This document shows, piece by piece, positions 46,910 to 57,673 of a stretch of DNA of 64,000 nt. Where the stretch lies: assembly GCF_001870905.1 (NCBI RefSeq), contig NZ_LNDC01000095.1, forward strand, positions 57,201 to 121,200, given 5' to 3'. A program made the translations under genes and the position numbers. Source of the DNA: Geitlerinema sp. PCC 9228 (lineage in GTDB: Bacteria > Cyanobacteriota > Cyanobacteriia > Cyanobacteriales > PCC-9228). The notes beneath the pieces are model-generated. The model was given only the letters and a program-made list of their open reading frames with translations, was not told the DNA's origin and did no database searches. Each line of letters opens with the position of its first letter. The first letter of the stretch is position 1.

Positions 46910-47320
46910 GAGATTCACCAACCGAACCAAAAAGTTATCAAAAACTTGATACAAAAGGAAAAGAATCTACTCTGGCGATCGCTTTTATTTCTTGCAATTT
47001 TTTATAGAAATTCTGTGGGGGCGATCGCCCCTTTTAAATTATTTTTGCGCAGCCTAGATGTTTGAGCGAATGATTTTTTAAGTCCAACCGTTCCCCTTCC
47101 TGGCATAGGGAGAAAAATTTTTCCCCGCTCTTAATTTTTCTTATCTTATTTCATATAACCAGTATATCATTTTGCTCCTTTTTTGTCAACCCATAGGATC
47201 GATAGCCATCCCGCGCGATCGCCTCCTATAGCGATCGTTTTCTGATAGGATGAGCCATGGATTGGCGATGCTTTCAGAGGGCTGCTGTCGCCAGCAAAGT
47301 AGGTCAAAAACGCACACCGC
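46910..47320. other. Intergenic region holding a third related repeat
   Basis: Gap between pdxA and thrB. Besides HIP1 sites it holds the dispersed repeat listed separately. No gene seen. Confidence 0.5.
47036..47189. repeat. Dispersed repeat related to the 27.8 and 28.2 kb copies
   Basis: Shares AATTATTTTTGCGCAG then CCTAGATGTTTGAGCGAA with the tails of the 27.6/28.1-kb direct repeats. Downstream, all three continue with a GAAAAATTTT-like patch and end in TTTTGTCAA (27943, 28376, 47188 areas). Suggests a ~150-bp mobile or structured element. Confidence 0.5.
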
Positions 47321-48229
47321 ATGAGCACAACCATTACCGTTCCCGCCACCACAGCCAATATTGGACCCGGTTTTGATTGTTTGGGTGCCGCTCTCACCCT
47401 CAACAACCGGTTTTCCTTTTCTGTCACCAACAGCGATAACGTCGAGATTGCGGTAAATGGCGTAGAAGCGGAAAACATCCAAACTAGTCAAGATAATTTG
47501 GCATACCGCGCCTTCGTCAAATTCTACGAACACCTACAACAAACCCCACCAACGATTCGCCTGGACATTCAACTGGGGTTTCCTCTATCGAGGGGATTGG
47601 GAAGTTCCGCCACTGCCATTGTGGGTGGTTTGATGGGTGCCAACGAACTGGCGGGGCAGCCATTATCCACTGCCCAATTGATGCAACTGGCGATCGCTAT
47701 TGAAGGGCACCCTGACAACGTGGTACCAGCTTTGCTGGGGGGCTGTCGTTTGGTAGCTGGTAGTGGCGAGGACTGGGATGTGTGCGATGTCCGGTGGCAC
47801 CCGCAAATTGTTCCTGTGCTAGCCATTCCGAACTTTGAAGTATCAACCAAAGAAGCACGTGAGGTTTTGCCCAGCCAGTATCGCCGTGAAGACGCTATTT
47901 TCAATACTTCTCGTTTGGGAATGCTGATTCGTGGTTTGGAAACAGCCAACAAGAGTTGGTTATCGTTGGGAATGCGCGATCGCCTGCACCAACCCTACCG
48001 ACAATCCCTCATCCCCGGTTACCAAGACGTGCGAGAAGCCGCGATCGCAGCAGGTGCCTATGGGTTGGCTATCAGCGGTGCCGGACCCACATTGCTGGCC
48101 TTATCTGCACCCAACCACTCCGCCGATATTGCCGTAGCCATGACCTCCGCTTGGCAGAAACACAATATCAATGCCCAAGTGAAAGTTCTAGGCATCGATC
48201 CGCAAGGTGCCCTCGCCAAAAGCAATTAA
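47321..48229 (+). CDS. thrB: Homoserine kinase
   Basis: 302 residues, GHMP kinase. TVPATTANIGPGFDCLGAAL at the start, the phosphate-binding FPLSRGLGSSATAIVGGLMG, EGHPDNVVPALLGG and the C-terminal AISGAGPTLLAL. Phosphorylates homoserine in threonine synthesis in the cytosol. Nothing adjacent from the pathway. Confidence 0.95.
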   Translation: MSTTITVPATTANIGPGFDCLGAALTLNNRFSFSVTNSDNVEIAVNGVEAENIQTSQDNLAYRAFVKFYEHLQQTPPTIRLDIQLGFPLSRGLGSSATAIVGGLMGANELAGQPLSTAQLMQLAIAIEGHPDNVVPALLGGCRLVAGSGEDWDVCDVRWHPQIVPVLAIPNFEVSTKEAREVLPSQYRREDAIFNTSRLGMLIRGLETANKSWLSLGMRDRLHQPYRQSLIPGYQDVREAAIAAGAYGLAISGAGPTLLALSAPNHSADIAVAMTSAWQKHNINAQVKVLGIDPQGALAKSN

Positions 48230-48257
48230 CAAACGAGAAAAAGGGAACCAACAACAG

Positions 48258-48557
48258 ATCGTGAACTCACCCTGGACAAAGCTCCTGACGTTGCTGTAGT
48301 CGGACGGGGCGTATAAATATCTGAGGTTTCCTCAGATGACAGTCCCTCGGCTTCTCTATGCCAAAGAGCAGATAGAGGAACGGGAGTTCGCCATTTGGAT
48401 GAGGAACTTTTGCCATCATCCCACGGACTGTCATTTCTGCGAGTCAGTTTTAATGTCTGAGCCCAAGCTCTAGTACCGATGTTGTAACGAGCTGATAGAT
48501 CGCATTTATATTGTTTGCCACTAGGAAACGTAGCTAGGGAGTGATTTTTTGCTGCGG
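48258..48557 (-). pseudogene. 3' remnant of an IS200/IS605-type tnpB
   Basis: About 100 codons on the minus strand. SLATFPSGKQYKCDLSARYN followed by IGTRAWAQTLKLTRRN matches the end of cyanobacterial TnpB (IS1341-like) proteins after the zinc ribbon. The RuvC-like catalytic part is missing; upstream the frame runs straight into a MITE-like element. The 3' flank should correspond to the guide-RNA end of such elements. The remnant abuts the end of thrB. Confidence 0.6.
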
Positions 48558-48706
48558 TTAATACCATTTCTGAAACAGAACGATTATATGGAATTGGCCA
48601 ATTGCCCTGGTAGGGGCGCTCACGCGTTGCCCCCCTACTCATGGGTTGCCTCCCCTACAAAAATGCCTCTATTATTGCTTGCAGATTATTAAGGAAATGG
48701 TATAAC
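48558..48706. repeat. MITE-like element copy E
   Basis: About 149 bp with inverted ends TTAATACCATTTCTG and AAGGAAATGGTATAA. The inside has TAGGGGCGCTCACGCG and CCCCTAC arms. Probably ended up at or inside the tnpB gene, whose remnant begins at its left end. Confidence 0.65.
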
Positions 48707-48803
48707 TTTTCCACTGCCATCAAAAGCAAAGCTAGAAGTCCCACAAGGATAAACCAACTCTGTCTTCCCTCCTGCAGAGCGTAAACTTTTCTTGGGTTAA
48801 CGT

Positions 48804-49098
48804 GAGGTGGGTTCGGTGACTTTGGTGGTCCGCCAAACTTGCCAGCAGCTAACGCAGGTGACTTATTTGATGGCACAGGTGCGTCATACCAAATCCGTAC
48901 TGGAAAGCCCCGATCGTGCAAGCGGGTCAGAACCCCCTGTTGTCCCCTTTGTAAAGGGGGACGGTTCGGGTTATGTTTGTGGTTTAGTAATATCGGATTT
49001 CGTATCACTTGGTAGGAGAAATTGCCGAAATCACTTCTACGCAGGTGAGGACTTCCCAGGCTATCAATCAATCTATTCAATAGGTTGCCCAACAGCAA
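48804..49098 (+). pseudogene. Chemoreceptor (MCP) remnant interrupted by a MITE
   Basis: Before the MITE the frame reads EVGSVTLVVRQTCQQLTQVT; after it, in another frame, EIAEITSTQVRTSQAINQSI, then Q, a TAG stop and VAQQQ. Both parts resemble consecutive pieces of a methyl-accepting chemotaxis signalling coiled coil (LV..T...L.QI / EIAE.T..Q...SQAVNQSI.KVA). Short and decayed; the call rests on this pattern only. Confidence 0.4.
48884..49007. repeat. MITE-like element copy C
   Basis: About 124 bp, left end TCATACCAAATCCGTA, right end TATCGGATTTCGTATCA; ATACCAAATCCG against ATACGAAATCCG as inverted ends (11 of 12). Lies between the two halves of the chemoreceptor-like remnant. Confidence 0.7.
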
Positions 49099-49526
49099 TG
49101 AGCGATCGCTGGGTATTTTTTTGCAAAACCAAAGATAGAAGGGATGTATCCTGCAGGAACCAACCGATCGTACCTATAAAGATTTTCCACTTTTTCCATT
49201 GAAGAGGTTAATGCAATAACAGGCATTTTTCATTAAGATTTGTTTTGATAATATTAATTTTTTGGGAAATCGTGGGCAGGCAGTTTCGTCAGTCCAAAGT
49301 GCCGGAAATTTTGTCTTTACGGCTTAAAATTGCTGAAAAATAGAGAATTTGCGGTTTTTATTTTTTGTTCAAAAGATTGTTTCCTGGTTTGTCTGGGCTA
49401 GCTGCGATTCTCAGCTTTTTATCAAAAAAAAATGAAACCACCAAAACCTAAAGCGAATATTAAAAAATCTAAAGAAATAGAAAGCATTGTTTCCGAAAAA
49501 CTAATAGTTGCCCATAATTCTTTTCC
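49099..49526. other. AT-rich region upstream of ndhD1
   Basis: About 430 nt without a reading frame. It contains the ndhD1 promoter region and long A runs (around 49425). Confidence 0.5.
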
Positions 49527-49568
49527 AAAGTTCATCAAAGTTCATACAATGAACCTATACGCATAGGT
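49527..49568. promoter_or_regulatory. Compound dyad/tandem repeat before ndhD1
   Basis: Two tandem 10-mers AAAGTTCATC AAAGTTCATA (49527-49546), a perfect dyad GTTCAT-ACA-ATGAAC (49540-49554) and a second perfect dyad ACCTAT-ACGC-ATAGGT (49553-49568), 18-60 nt before the start codon. Looks like an operator or an mRNA leader structure. Confidence 0.5.
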
Positions 49569-49586
49569 ATTTATTCTTAATTGGCA

Positions 49587-51203
49587 ATGATGGCAAACGA
49601 ATTTCCTTGGCTAAGCGCGATTGTTCTATTTCCCCTAATCGCAGCTGCTTTTATCCCCTTGCTTGGCAAATCCGAAACGGAAAGCGTGCGCTGGTACGCT
49701 TTAGGCACCAGCTTGGTAGAACTCGGTTTAACCGTTGGTGCCGTTTGGCAAGGATACAACTTTCAAAACACCGGATACCAACTTGCAGAAAGCTACGCTT
49801 GGGTCCCGCAAGTTGGTTTTCACTGGTCCCTAGCGATGGATGGTTTGTCCATGCCCCTGGTTTTGCTAACCGCTATTATCAATACCCTTGCTATCTGGGC
49901 GGCATGGCAAGTCAACACCAAACCTCGTCTATTTTACCTGCTAGCGCTGATTTTATACAGTGCCCAAATGGGTGTCTTCTTAGCACAAGATTTGTTGTTA
50001 TTCTTCTTCATGTGGGAAATTGAGCTGGTGCCCGCCTACCTGCTGATTTCCATTTGGGGAGGTCCGAAGCGTCAGTACGCTGCCACCAAATTTATTTTAT
50101 ATACCGCTTTTGCATCCCTGTTCATTCTCGTTGCTGGTTTGGGTTTGGCCTTCTCTGGGGATACCTTCACCCTCGATATTGCCGCTTTAGGAGGGAAAAA
50201 TTATCCCTTACTGTTAGAACTGCTGGCATATGCCGGATTTTTAATTTCCTTTGGCGTCAAACTGCCGATTTTCCCGCTGCATACTTGGCTACCTGACGCC
50301 CACGGAGAGGCTTCTGCACCGGTTTCCATGATTTTGGCGGGTGTGCTGCTGAAAATGGGTGGTTATGCTTTAATTCGCTTCAATATGGAGTTGCTGCCCA
50401 ACGCCCATTTGTATTTTGCACCGATTTTGGTGGTCTTAGGAATTGTCAACATTATCTATGGTGCCCTAACGGCGTTTGCCCACACGAATATGAAGCGGCG
50501 TTTGGCGAGTTCTTCTATTTCCCATATGGGATTTGTGGTGTTGGGCATTGGTTCCCTAACGGATGTGGGCGTTAACGGCGCTATGATGCAGATGATTTCC
50601 CACGGGTTGATTGCGGCGATGCTGTTTTTCCTGGCGGGGGTTACCTACGATCGCACCCATACCTTGGCGATGGATGAAATGGGTGGTTTGGCGAAAAATA
50701 TGCCCAAGGCCTTTGCTTTGTTTACCGCTGCTGCGATGGCATCCCTGGCTTTGCCGGGAATGAGCGGTTTTATTGGGGAACTGACGGTATTTGTAGGGGT
50801 TGCTAACAGCGACTTCTTTAGCAGTTCTTTCAAGACGGTGACGATTTTGCTGGCGGCGGTAGGGTTGATTGCTACGCCGGTATATCTGCTTTCTATGCTG
50901 CGGCAGGTGTTTTACGGTAAGGAGAAAACCTCTGTGGAGATCCTGTGGCAGGATGCCAAACCCCGGGAAGTAGCGATCGCGATGTGCTTGTTGCTACCCA
51001 TTATCGGCATTGGCGTTTATCCCAAACTAGCCACTCGCACTTACGATGCCAAAACGGTGGAAGTGGCTGCCGAAGTGCGCAAGGTCTTCCCCGTCTATGC
51101 CAACCAACGGCAACCGCAGCTATTTTCTGGCGGCATCTGGGCCCCCAAATTGCCTTCTGACAGTAATATGTTGGGGGTGGTCGAGGTCGGTCGTAATTCC
51201 TAG
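49587..51203 (+). CDS. ndhD1: NAD(P)H-quinone oxidoreductase subunit 4 (NdhD1)
   Basis: 538 residues, about 14 transmembrane helices. [17 protein letters not shown] (conserved Glu), [20 protein letters not shown] and [14 protein letters not shown] are signatures of the proton-pumping D subunit of thylakoid NDH-1. The D1 assignment (respiration and cyclic electron flow) over D2-D4 (D3/D4 for CO2 uptake) is by overall similarity. Two adjacent ATG codons (49587, 49590); TTG 49581 also in frame. Confidence 0.93.
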   Translation: MMANEFPWLSAIVLFPLIAAAFIPLLGKSETESVRWYALGTSLVELGLTVGAVWQGYNFQNTGYQLAESYAWVPQVGFHWSLAMDGLSMPLVLLTAIINTLAIWAAWQVNTKPRLFYLLALILYSAQMGVFLAQDLLLFFFMWEIELVPAYLLISIWGGPKRQYAATKFILYTAFASLFILVAGLGLAFSGDTFTLDIAALGGKNYPLLLELLAYAGFLISFGVKLPIFPLHTWLPDAHGEASAPVSMILAGVLLKMGGYALIRFNMELLPNAHLYFAPILVVLGIVNIIYGALTAFAHTNMKRRLASSSISHMGFVVLGIGSLTDVGVNGAMMQMISHGLIAAMLFFLAGVTYDRTHTLAMDEMGGLAKNMPKAFALFTAAAMASLALPGMSGFIGELTVFVGVANSDFFSSSFKTVTILLAAVGLIATPVYLLSMLRQVFYGKEKTSVEILWQDAKPREVAIAMCLLLPIIGIGVYPKLATRTYDAKTVEVAAEVRKVFPVYANQRQPQLFSGGIWAPKLPSDSNMLGVVEVGRNS

Positions 51204-51343
51204 GAGCGGTCAAGGGTGGGAGATTTAGGAAATAAATTTATTTTTCTCTCCCATGCCCCGATGCCCAATTGCCCAACAACCAAACAATGCCAGTGGCTGT
51301 TAAAATACGAAAGCTCTCGATTCCTGCTTGATGGATAGGCTTT

Positions 51344-52441
51344 ATGGGCAATACATTTGGGCATTTATTTCGGATTACAACGTTTGGCGAATCCCACGGT
51401 GGTGGTGTTGGCGTGGTTTTGGACGGATGTCCGCCACGCATTCCTATTTGTGAGGAAGAGATTCAAAAAGAATTGGACCGCCGGCGACCGGGACAAAGTA
51501 AAATTACAACACCGCGTCGGGAAACGGATACTTGCGAAATTCTTTCAGGGGTGTTTCAAGGACAAACCCTGGGAACTCCCATCAGTATTTTGGTAAGAAA
51601 TAAGGATGCACGTCCAGTGGATTACCAGGAAATGGCGGAAAAATACCGTCCTTCCCATGCGGATGCTACCTACGATGCGAAATACGGCATTCGCAATTGG
51701 GCAGGTGGCGGTCGTTCTTCAGCAAGGGAAACCATCGGTCGCGTGGCAGCGGGTGCGATCGCGAAGAAGATTTTACAGCAAGTTGCTGGTGTGGAAATTG
51801 TGGGCTACGTGAAACGCATCCAGCATTTGGAAGCGATGGTGGAGAGCGATCGGGTGACCCCAGAGCAGGTAGAAAGCAACATGGTCCGCTGCCCGGATGC
51901 CGAATGCGCCCAAAAAATGGTAGATCTCATCGACCAAATTCGCCGTCAGGGAGATTCTATTGGCGGCGTGGTGGAATGCGTGGCGCGCAACGTTCCCAAA
52001 GGTTTGGGAGTGCCGGTGTTTGATAAGTTGGAAGCGGACCTCGCCAAAGGAATTATGTCCCTACCAGCGAGCAAAGGGTTTGAAATTGGCTCTGGCTTTG
52101 CTGGTACCACTCTCACCGGCAGCCAGCACAACGACGAGTTTTATACAGATGCAGCCGGCAACCTCCGTACCCGTACCAATCGTTCCGGGGGCATCCAAGG
52201 GGGTATTAGCAACGGTGAGTCGATTTTGCTGCGCGCGGCGTTCAAACCCACAGCAACCATTCGCAAAGAACAGCAAACAGTCACCACCACAGGCGAGGAA
52301 ACCACTTTGGCAGCCCGCGGTCGCCACGATCCTTGCGTTTTGCCCAGAGCGGTCCCCATGGTGGAAGCTATGGTGGCTTTGGTGTTGTGCGACCACCTGC
52401 TGCGCCAACAGGCTCAGTGCCAGTTACCAGAATCCTTTTAA
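51344..52441 (+). CDS. aroC: Chorismate synthase
   Basis: 365 residues. [52 protein letters not shown] and NGGIQGG-like [12 protein letters not shown] are the chorismate synthase blocks; the enzyme eliminates phosphate from EPSP using reduced FMN to give chorismate. Precursor for TrpC and PheA pathways seen elsewhere in the window. Start ATG 51344. Confidence 0.97.
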   Translation: MGNTFGHLFRITTFGESHGGGVGVVLDGCPPRIPICEEEIQKELDRRRPGQSKITTPRRETDTCEILSGVFQGQTLGTPISILVRNKDARPVDYQEMAEKYRPSHADATYDAKYGIRNWAGGGRSSARETIGRVAAGAIAKKILQQVAGVEIVGYVKRIQHLEAMVESDRVTPEQVESNMVRCPDAECAQKMVDLIDQIRRQGDSIGGVVECVARNVPKGLGVPVFDKLEADLAKGIMSLPASKGFEIGSGFAGTTLTGSQHNDEFYTDAAGNLRTRTNRSGGIQGGISNGESILLRAAFKPTATIRKEQQTVTTTGEETTLAARGRHDPCVLPRAVPMVEAMVALVLCDHLLRQQAQCQLPESF

Positions 52442-52604
52442 GGACTTTTCCCAAACCCTATTATAAATTTTTGGTAAAGGTGCTTGGGGTCATCGACGTG
52501 CCGCCTCTTGGTATGGCTAATGAGTAGGATAACATGGAAACTGGCACGATTGAGCCTTTCTGGCACCATTGAGCCTGTTGCCCTGTGTCCAGCAGAGACG
52601 ACTT

Positions 52605-53459
52605 ATGGAAACTTCTCACGACCACCGCTTTTTCGTTCAATTCTGGGGCGTTCGCGGCAGCATTCCCGTTCCTGGCAAGGAAACCGTCCGTTACGGTGGC
52701 AATACCTCCTGCGTGCAGATGCAGGTGGCTGGCAAGTGCTTGATTTTTGATGCGGGAACGGGCATTCAGAACCTTGGCAAGCATCTTGCCAAACAGGGGC
52801 CCCAAGAACTGTACCTGTTTTTTACCCACTACCACTGGGACCACATTCAGGGATTTCCGTTTTTTACGCCTGCCTTTCAAACTGGCAATTGCCTGCACAT
52901 TCATGGTGCCGTTCCCAAGGACAATCCTTCTATGGAGCAGCATTTTATGGAGCGGGTACTGCATCCTAACTCGCCGGTCCCTTTAAACGGCCTCATGCAG
53001 GCGGATATGAAGTTTTATGAATTTCCCTGTGGTACGAAAAATACCTTTGATGGTATAGAAATTGAGACGGGAGCGCTCAACCATCCCAACGGCGCTATGG
53101 GATATCGGGTGACGTGGCAAGGGAAAACGGTGTTTTACTGCACCGATACCGAACATTTCAGCGATCGCTTGGATGAAAACGTCTTGCATTTAGCCCAGGA
53201 TGCGGACATTTTGATTTACGACGCCATGTACACCGACGAAGAATACCACCATCCCAAATCGCCGCGGATCGGTTGGGGGCATTCCACCTGGCAGGAAGCG
53301 GTCAAAATAGCCGAAGCTGCCAACGTGGGACAGTTGGTGATTTTCCACCACGAACCCACCCACTCCGACGAGTTTCTAGACGAGATCGAGGTCAAAACCA
53401 AAGCAGCTTTTCCCAACGCTTTACTGGCGCGGGAAGGGTTGCGGTTGCCCCTCCTCTAG
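52605..53459 (+). CDS. MBL-fold metal-dependent hydrolase
   Basis: 284 residues. FWGVRGSIPVPG and RYGGNTSCV open the fold; FTHYHWDHIQGF is the HxHxDH metal site, followed by Asp in CTDTEH and His in HHEPTHSD. This PF12706-type layout (GVRGSIP) is common in phosphodiesterase-like hydrolases, sometimes fused to receivers. Substrate unknown. ATG 52605; ends 11 nt before nnr, so probably co-transcribed. Confidence 0.85.
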   Translation: METSHDHRFFVQFWGVRGSIPVPGKETVRYGGNTSCVQMQVAGKCLIFDAGTGIQNLGKHLAKQGPQELYLFFTHYHWDHIQGFPFFTPAFQTGNCLHIHGAVPKDNPSMEQHFMERVLHPNSPVPLNGLMQADMKFYEFPCGTKNTFDGIEIETGALNHPNGAMGYRVTWQGKTVFYCTDTEHFSDRLDENVLHLAQDADILIYDAMYTDEEYHHPKSPRIGWGHSTWQEAVKIAEAANVGQLVIFHHEPTHSDEFLDEIEVKTKAAFPNALLAREGLRLPLL

Positions 53460-53470
53460 AAGCTCCCCTG

Positions 53471-55051
53471 ATGCCCACCACCAATCCAATACTTATGCGC
53501 TCGGAACTCTTGCAGCAACTGGTCGCCACCGCCCAACAAGTGCGCTCCATCGAACAGCAAGCTTTTGACGCTGGGATGCCCGTGGCAGCCCTAATGGAAA
53601 AAGCCGCCGTTCGGGTTGCCCAGCGCATCCAAATCCTCTACCCCCTCACCGCCTATCCCCGTGTTGGTGTCTTGATCGGACCCGGTCACAACGGTGGCGA
53701 TGCTTTGGTGGTAGCGCGGGAATTGCACCTACAGGGCTACCAAGTCCGCCTCCACCGCCCGGGCAGCAAACTGAAAGACCTGCCTGCGGCCCACGCCCAA
53801 TATGCCAAATATTTGGGGATTCAAGAGTATGACGATCTTTTTCCCCTGCGCGAATGCGAGTTTTTGGTGGATGGTCTGTTTGGCTTTGGCATGACCAAAA
53901 CCGTGCGCGACCCCTACGCCCAAGCGATCGCCCAGGTGAATCAGTGGCCCCAACCCATCGCCAGCATCGATATGCCCGCCGGTTTGCACACCGATACCGG
54001 CGAACCCCTAAAAGAAGCCATTCGCGCCGCGCGGACGTTTTGTCTGGGGGTTTGGAAACCAGCTTTCTTCCAAGACCGAGCGCTGGCTTATGTGGGTCGG
54101 GCGGAACTGATCGATATTGGTTTGCCGGAAGCAAGTTTTGAAACCGTATTGGGCCACCCCCCGGCCCTGCGGCTATTTACCCCCAATTTGGGGGACATGC
54201 ATCTGCCCCTGCAACGACCCCAAGCTGCCCACAAGTATCAAATGGGGCATTTGCTGTTGGTGTGCGGTTCCCGCCAGTATACCGGTGCGCCGATTTTGGC
54301 TGGTTTGGGGGCACGTCATAGCGGTGTGGGCATGTTGAGCATGGCCGTGCCCCAATCGTTGCAACTGTGGTTGAGCGCTCAAATTCCGGAAGCGTTGGTG
54401 GTGGGACTTCCCGAAGACGCAGATACTGGTGCTGCTACCGCCGATCCAAATTTGCTGGAGAAGGTAGGAGCAGGCAAATACCAAGCGATCGCCATCGGAC
54501 CGGGATTGACTCCCAACGCCAGCAATCTGGTGCAAGAAATGCTCAAAAGCGATCGCCCCATGGTGGTGGATGCCGATGGGTTGAATGTTTTGGCGCAACT
54601 GGGTAGCTACCAGTGGCTGCAAGCGCGAACGGCTGCCACCATCTTGACGCCCCACCCCGGCGAATTCAAACGCCTATTTCCCGATTTAACCGACGAACTA
54701 GAACGCGATCGCATAATCGCCGCCCAAAAAGCCGCCCAAACCACCGGTGCCACGATCGTCCTCAAAGGGGCCCGTACGGTCACCGCCTATCCCAACGGTC
54801 AAGTCTTTTTAAACCCCCACAGTACCCCTGCTTTAGCCCGCGGTGGCAGCGGCGATGTCCTCACCGGATTGCTGGGGGGATTGGTCGCCCACGGAGTTGC
54901 CCAATCGAAAGCGATCGAACCCTGCGTTCCCACCGCCGTTTGGTGGCATGCCCTCGCCGGTGAAAAAGCGGCCAGCGAACGTACGGAAATGGGGGTCGAT
55001 GCCTTCACCCTCACCCAATATTTGCTCCCCGCTATAACCAATTCTGAATAA
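53471..55051 (+). CDS. nnr: Bifunctional NAD(P)H-hydrate repair enzyme
   Basis: 526 residues. N-terminal epimerase domain (YjeF_N, 1-215: VGVLIGPGHNGGDALVVARE, FLVDGLFGFGMTK) and C-terminal ADP-dependent dehydratase domain (240-520: ILTPHPGEFKRL, ARGGSGDVLTGLLGGLVA). Repairs hydrated NADH/NADPH. Start ATG 53471 chosen after the MBL stop; an ATG at 53495 (MRSELL) is also possible. Confidence 0.95.
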   Translation: MPTTNPILMRSELLQQLVATAQQVRSIEQQAFDAGMPVAALMEKAAVRVAQRIQILYPLTAYPRVGVLIGPGHNGGDALVVARELHLQGYQVRLHRPGSKLKDLPAAHAQYAKYLGIQEYDDLFPLRECEFLVDGLFGFGMTKTVRDPYAQAIAQVNQWPQPIASIDMPAGLHTDTGEPLKEAIRAARTFCLGVWKPAFFQDRALAYVGRAELIDIGLPEASFETVLGHPPALRLFTPNLGDMHLPLQRPQAAHKYQMGHLLLVCGSRQYTGAPILAGLGARHSGVGMLSMAVPQSLQLWLSAQIPEALVVGLPEDADTGAATADPNLLEKVGAGKYQAIAIGPGLTPNASNLVQEMLKSDRPMVVDADGLNVLAQLGSYQWLQARTAATILTPHPGEFKRLFPDLTDELERDRIIAAQKAAQTTGATIVLKGARTVTAYPNGQVFLNPHSTPALARGGSGDVLTGLLGGLVAHGVAQSKAIEPCVPTAVWWHALAGEKAASERTEMGVDAFTLTQYLLPAITNSE

Positions 55052-55150
55052 CAACGATGGTTTTGGTCGAAACTCCTTTTCACCGATTGCAGCAAAATGT
55101 AACAGATTGCAAAATATAATAAGAAACAGCCAACACTCAGACAACGATAA

Positions 55151-56581
<1,431 letters not shown>

Positions 56582-56599
56582 TCCTCAAGGGGAGCTTCC

Positions 56600-56672
56600 C
56601 CAGAGAGTGGCGTGGCTGCGCTAGCACAGCCGCTTCGCTCTCAGCGAAGTCTCCCCATCTCCGTTCGCTCGG
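56600..56672. repeat. Palindromic repeat patch between crtP and crtB
   Basis: GGCTGCGCTAGCACAGCC and CTTCGCTCTCAGCGAAG are two nested inverted repeats, followed by CTCCGTTCGCTCGG. Similar short GC-rich palindromes are common interspersed repeats in filamentous cyanobacteria. It lengthens the crtP-crtB gap. Confidence 0.6.
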
Positions 56673-56746
56673 TGATGCTTGGAACCACAATAGATAAAGA
56701 TAAGCCTTTGAAAAGCGGAATGCCTACCCAGAGCGGGACGTCATTA

Positions 56747-57673
56747 ATGTTGCAATTAAGCGATAGTACCCAAACCCAAGCTTCCCCGGAAGAAGCTTAC
56801 AAACAATGTCGCCACGTGACCGCCAAGTATGCCAAAACCTTCTATTTAGGGACGCTGTTAATGAACCCCGCCAAGCAGCGTGCCATTTGGGCAATTTATG
56901 CTTGGTGCCGTCGCAGCGATGAGTTGGTGGACGGTCACCATGCCGAGGTTGCGACCTCGGAAAGCTTGGACCGTTGGGAAGAGCAACTGGAAGCAACGTT
57001 TGCCGGACATCCCCAAGATATCTACGATCTGGCGTTGTGGGATACCATCCAGCGTTTCTCCCTAAACATCCAGCCTTTTCGAGATATGATTGCCGGACAG
57101 CGCATGGATTTGCATCGGGTGCGCTACGAAACCTTCGAACAGTTGAAGCTGTACTGCTATCGCGTGGCAGGAACGGTAGGGTTGATGTCGCTGGATGTTA
57201 TGGGAACCGATTTGAGCGGCGACGGGGCCCCTTGGCGGCAAAACCAACTGCAATCTTCTCCGGTGGAAGAAGCGATCGCGTTGGGAATTGCCAACCAACT
57301 GACCAATATTCTCCGGGATGTGGGAGAAGATGCCCGGCGCGGGCGCATTTACTTGCCTTTGCAGGAGCTAGCCCAATTTGACTATACCGAAAAAGACTTA
57401 ATGCAGGGCGTGGTCGACGATCGCTGGCGAGCCCTGATGCAATTTCAAATCCAGCGGGCGCGGGAATACTACGCTCAAGCCGAATACGGCATTAGCCGGT
57501 TAAGTCCGGACGCACGTTTCCCGGTTTGGGCAGCTTCCATGCTGTACAGTCAAATTCTCAATGCCATCGAACGTAACCAGTACGATGTTTTCTCCCGTCG
57601 CGCCTTCGTTTCCAAACCCCGGAAGCTCCTTGCCCTGCCCGTAGCCTACATGCGATCGCAAGTTTTGTCTTAA
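56747..57673 (+). CDS. crtB: Phytoene synthase
   Basis: 308 residues from ATG 56747 (MLQLSDSTQTQASPEEAYKQ), the usual cyanobacterial start; the frame is open from 56612 through repeat-like sequence. Two Asp-rich motifs, RRSDELVDG and NILRDVGEDARRGRIYLP, bind Mg-diphosphate. Condenses two GGPP to phytoene, first step of carotenoids, supplying CrtP. Its last 4 nt overlap the end of the convergent folK. Confidence 0.97.
   Translation: MLQLSDSTQTQASPEEAYKQCRHVTAKYAKTFYLGTLLMNPAKQRAIWAIYAWCRRSDELVDGHHAEVATSESLDRWEEQLEATFAGHPQDIYDLALWDTIQRFSLNIQPFRDMIAGQRMDLHRVRYETFEQLKLYCYRVAGTVGLMSLDVMGTDLSGDGAPWRQNQLQSSPVEEAIALGIANQLTNILRDVGEDARRGRIYLPLQELAQFDYTEKDLMQGVVDDRWRALMQFQIQRAREYYAQAEYGISRLSPDARFPVWAASMLYSQILNAIERNQYDVFSRRAFVSKPRKLLALPVAYMRSQVLS

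Noticed and set aside
47167..47533. Minus-strand frames across the thrB start
   Set aside because: Shadows of thrB, which has full GHMP kinase motifs.
48655..49098. 147-codon minus-strand frame with a hydrophobic end
   Set aside because: It runs through two MITE-like elements and opposite the chemoreceptor remnant; the membrane-like stretch is probably chance.
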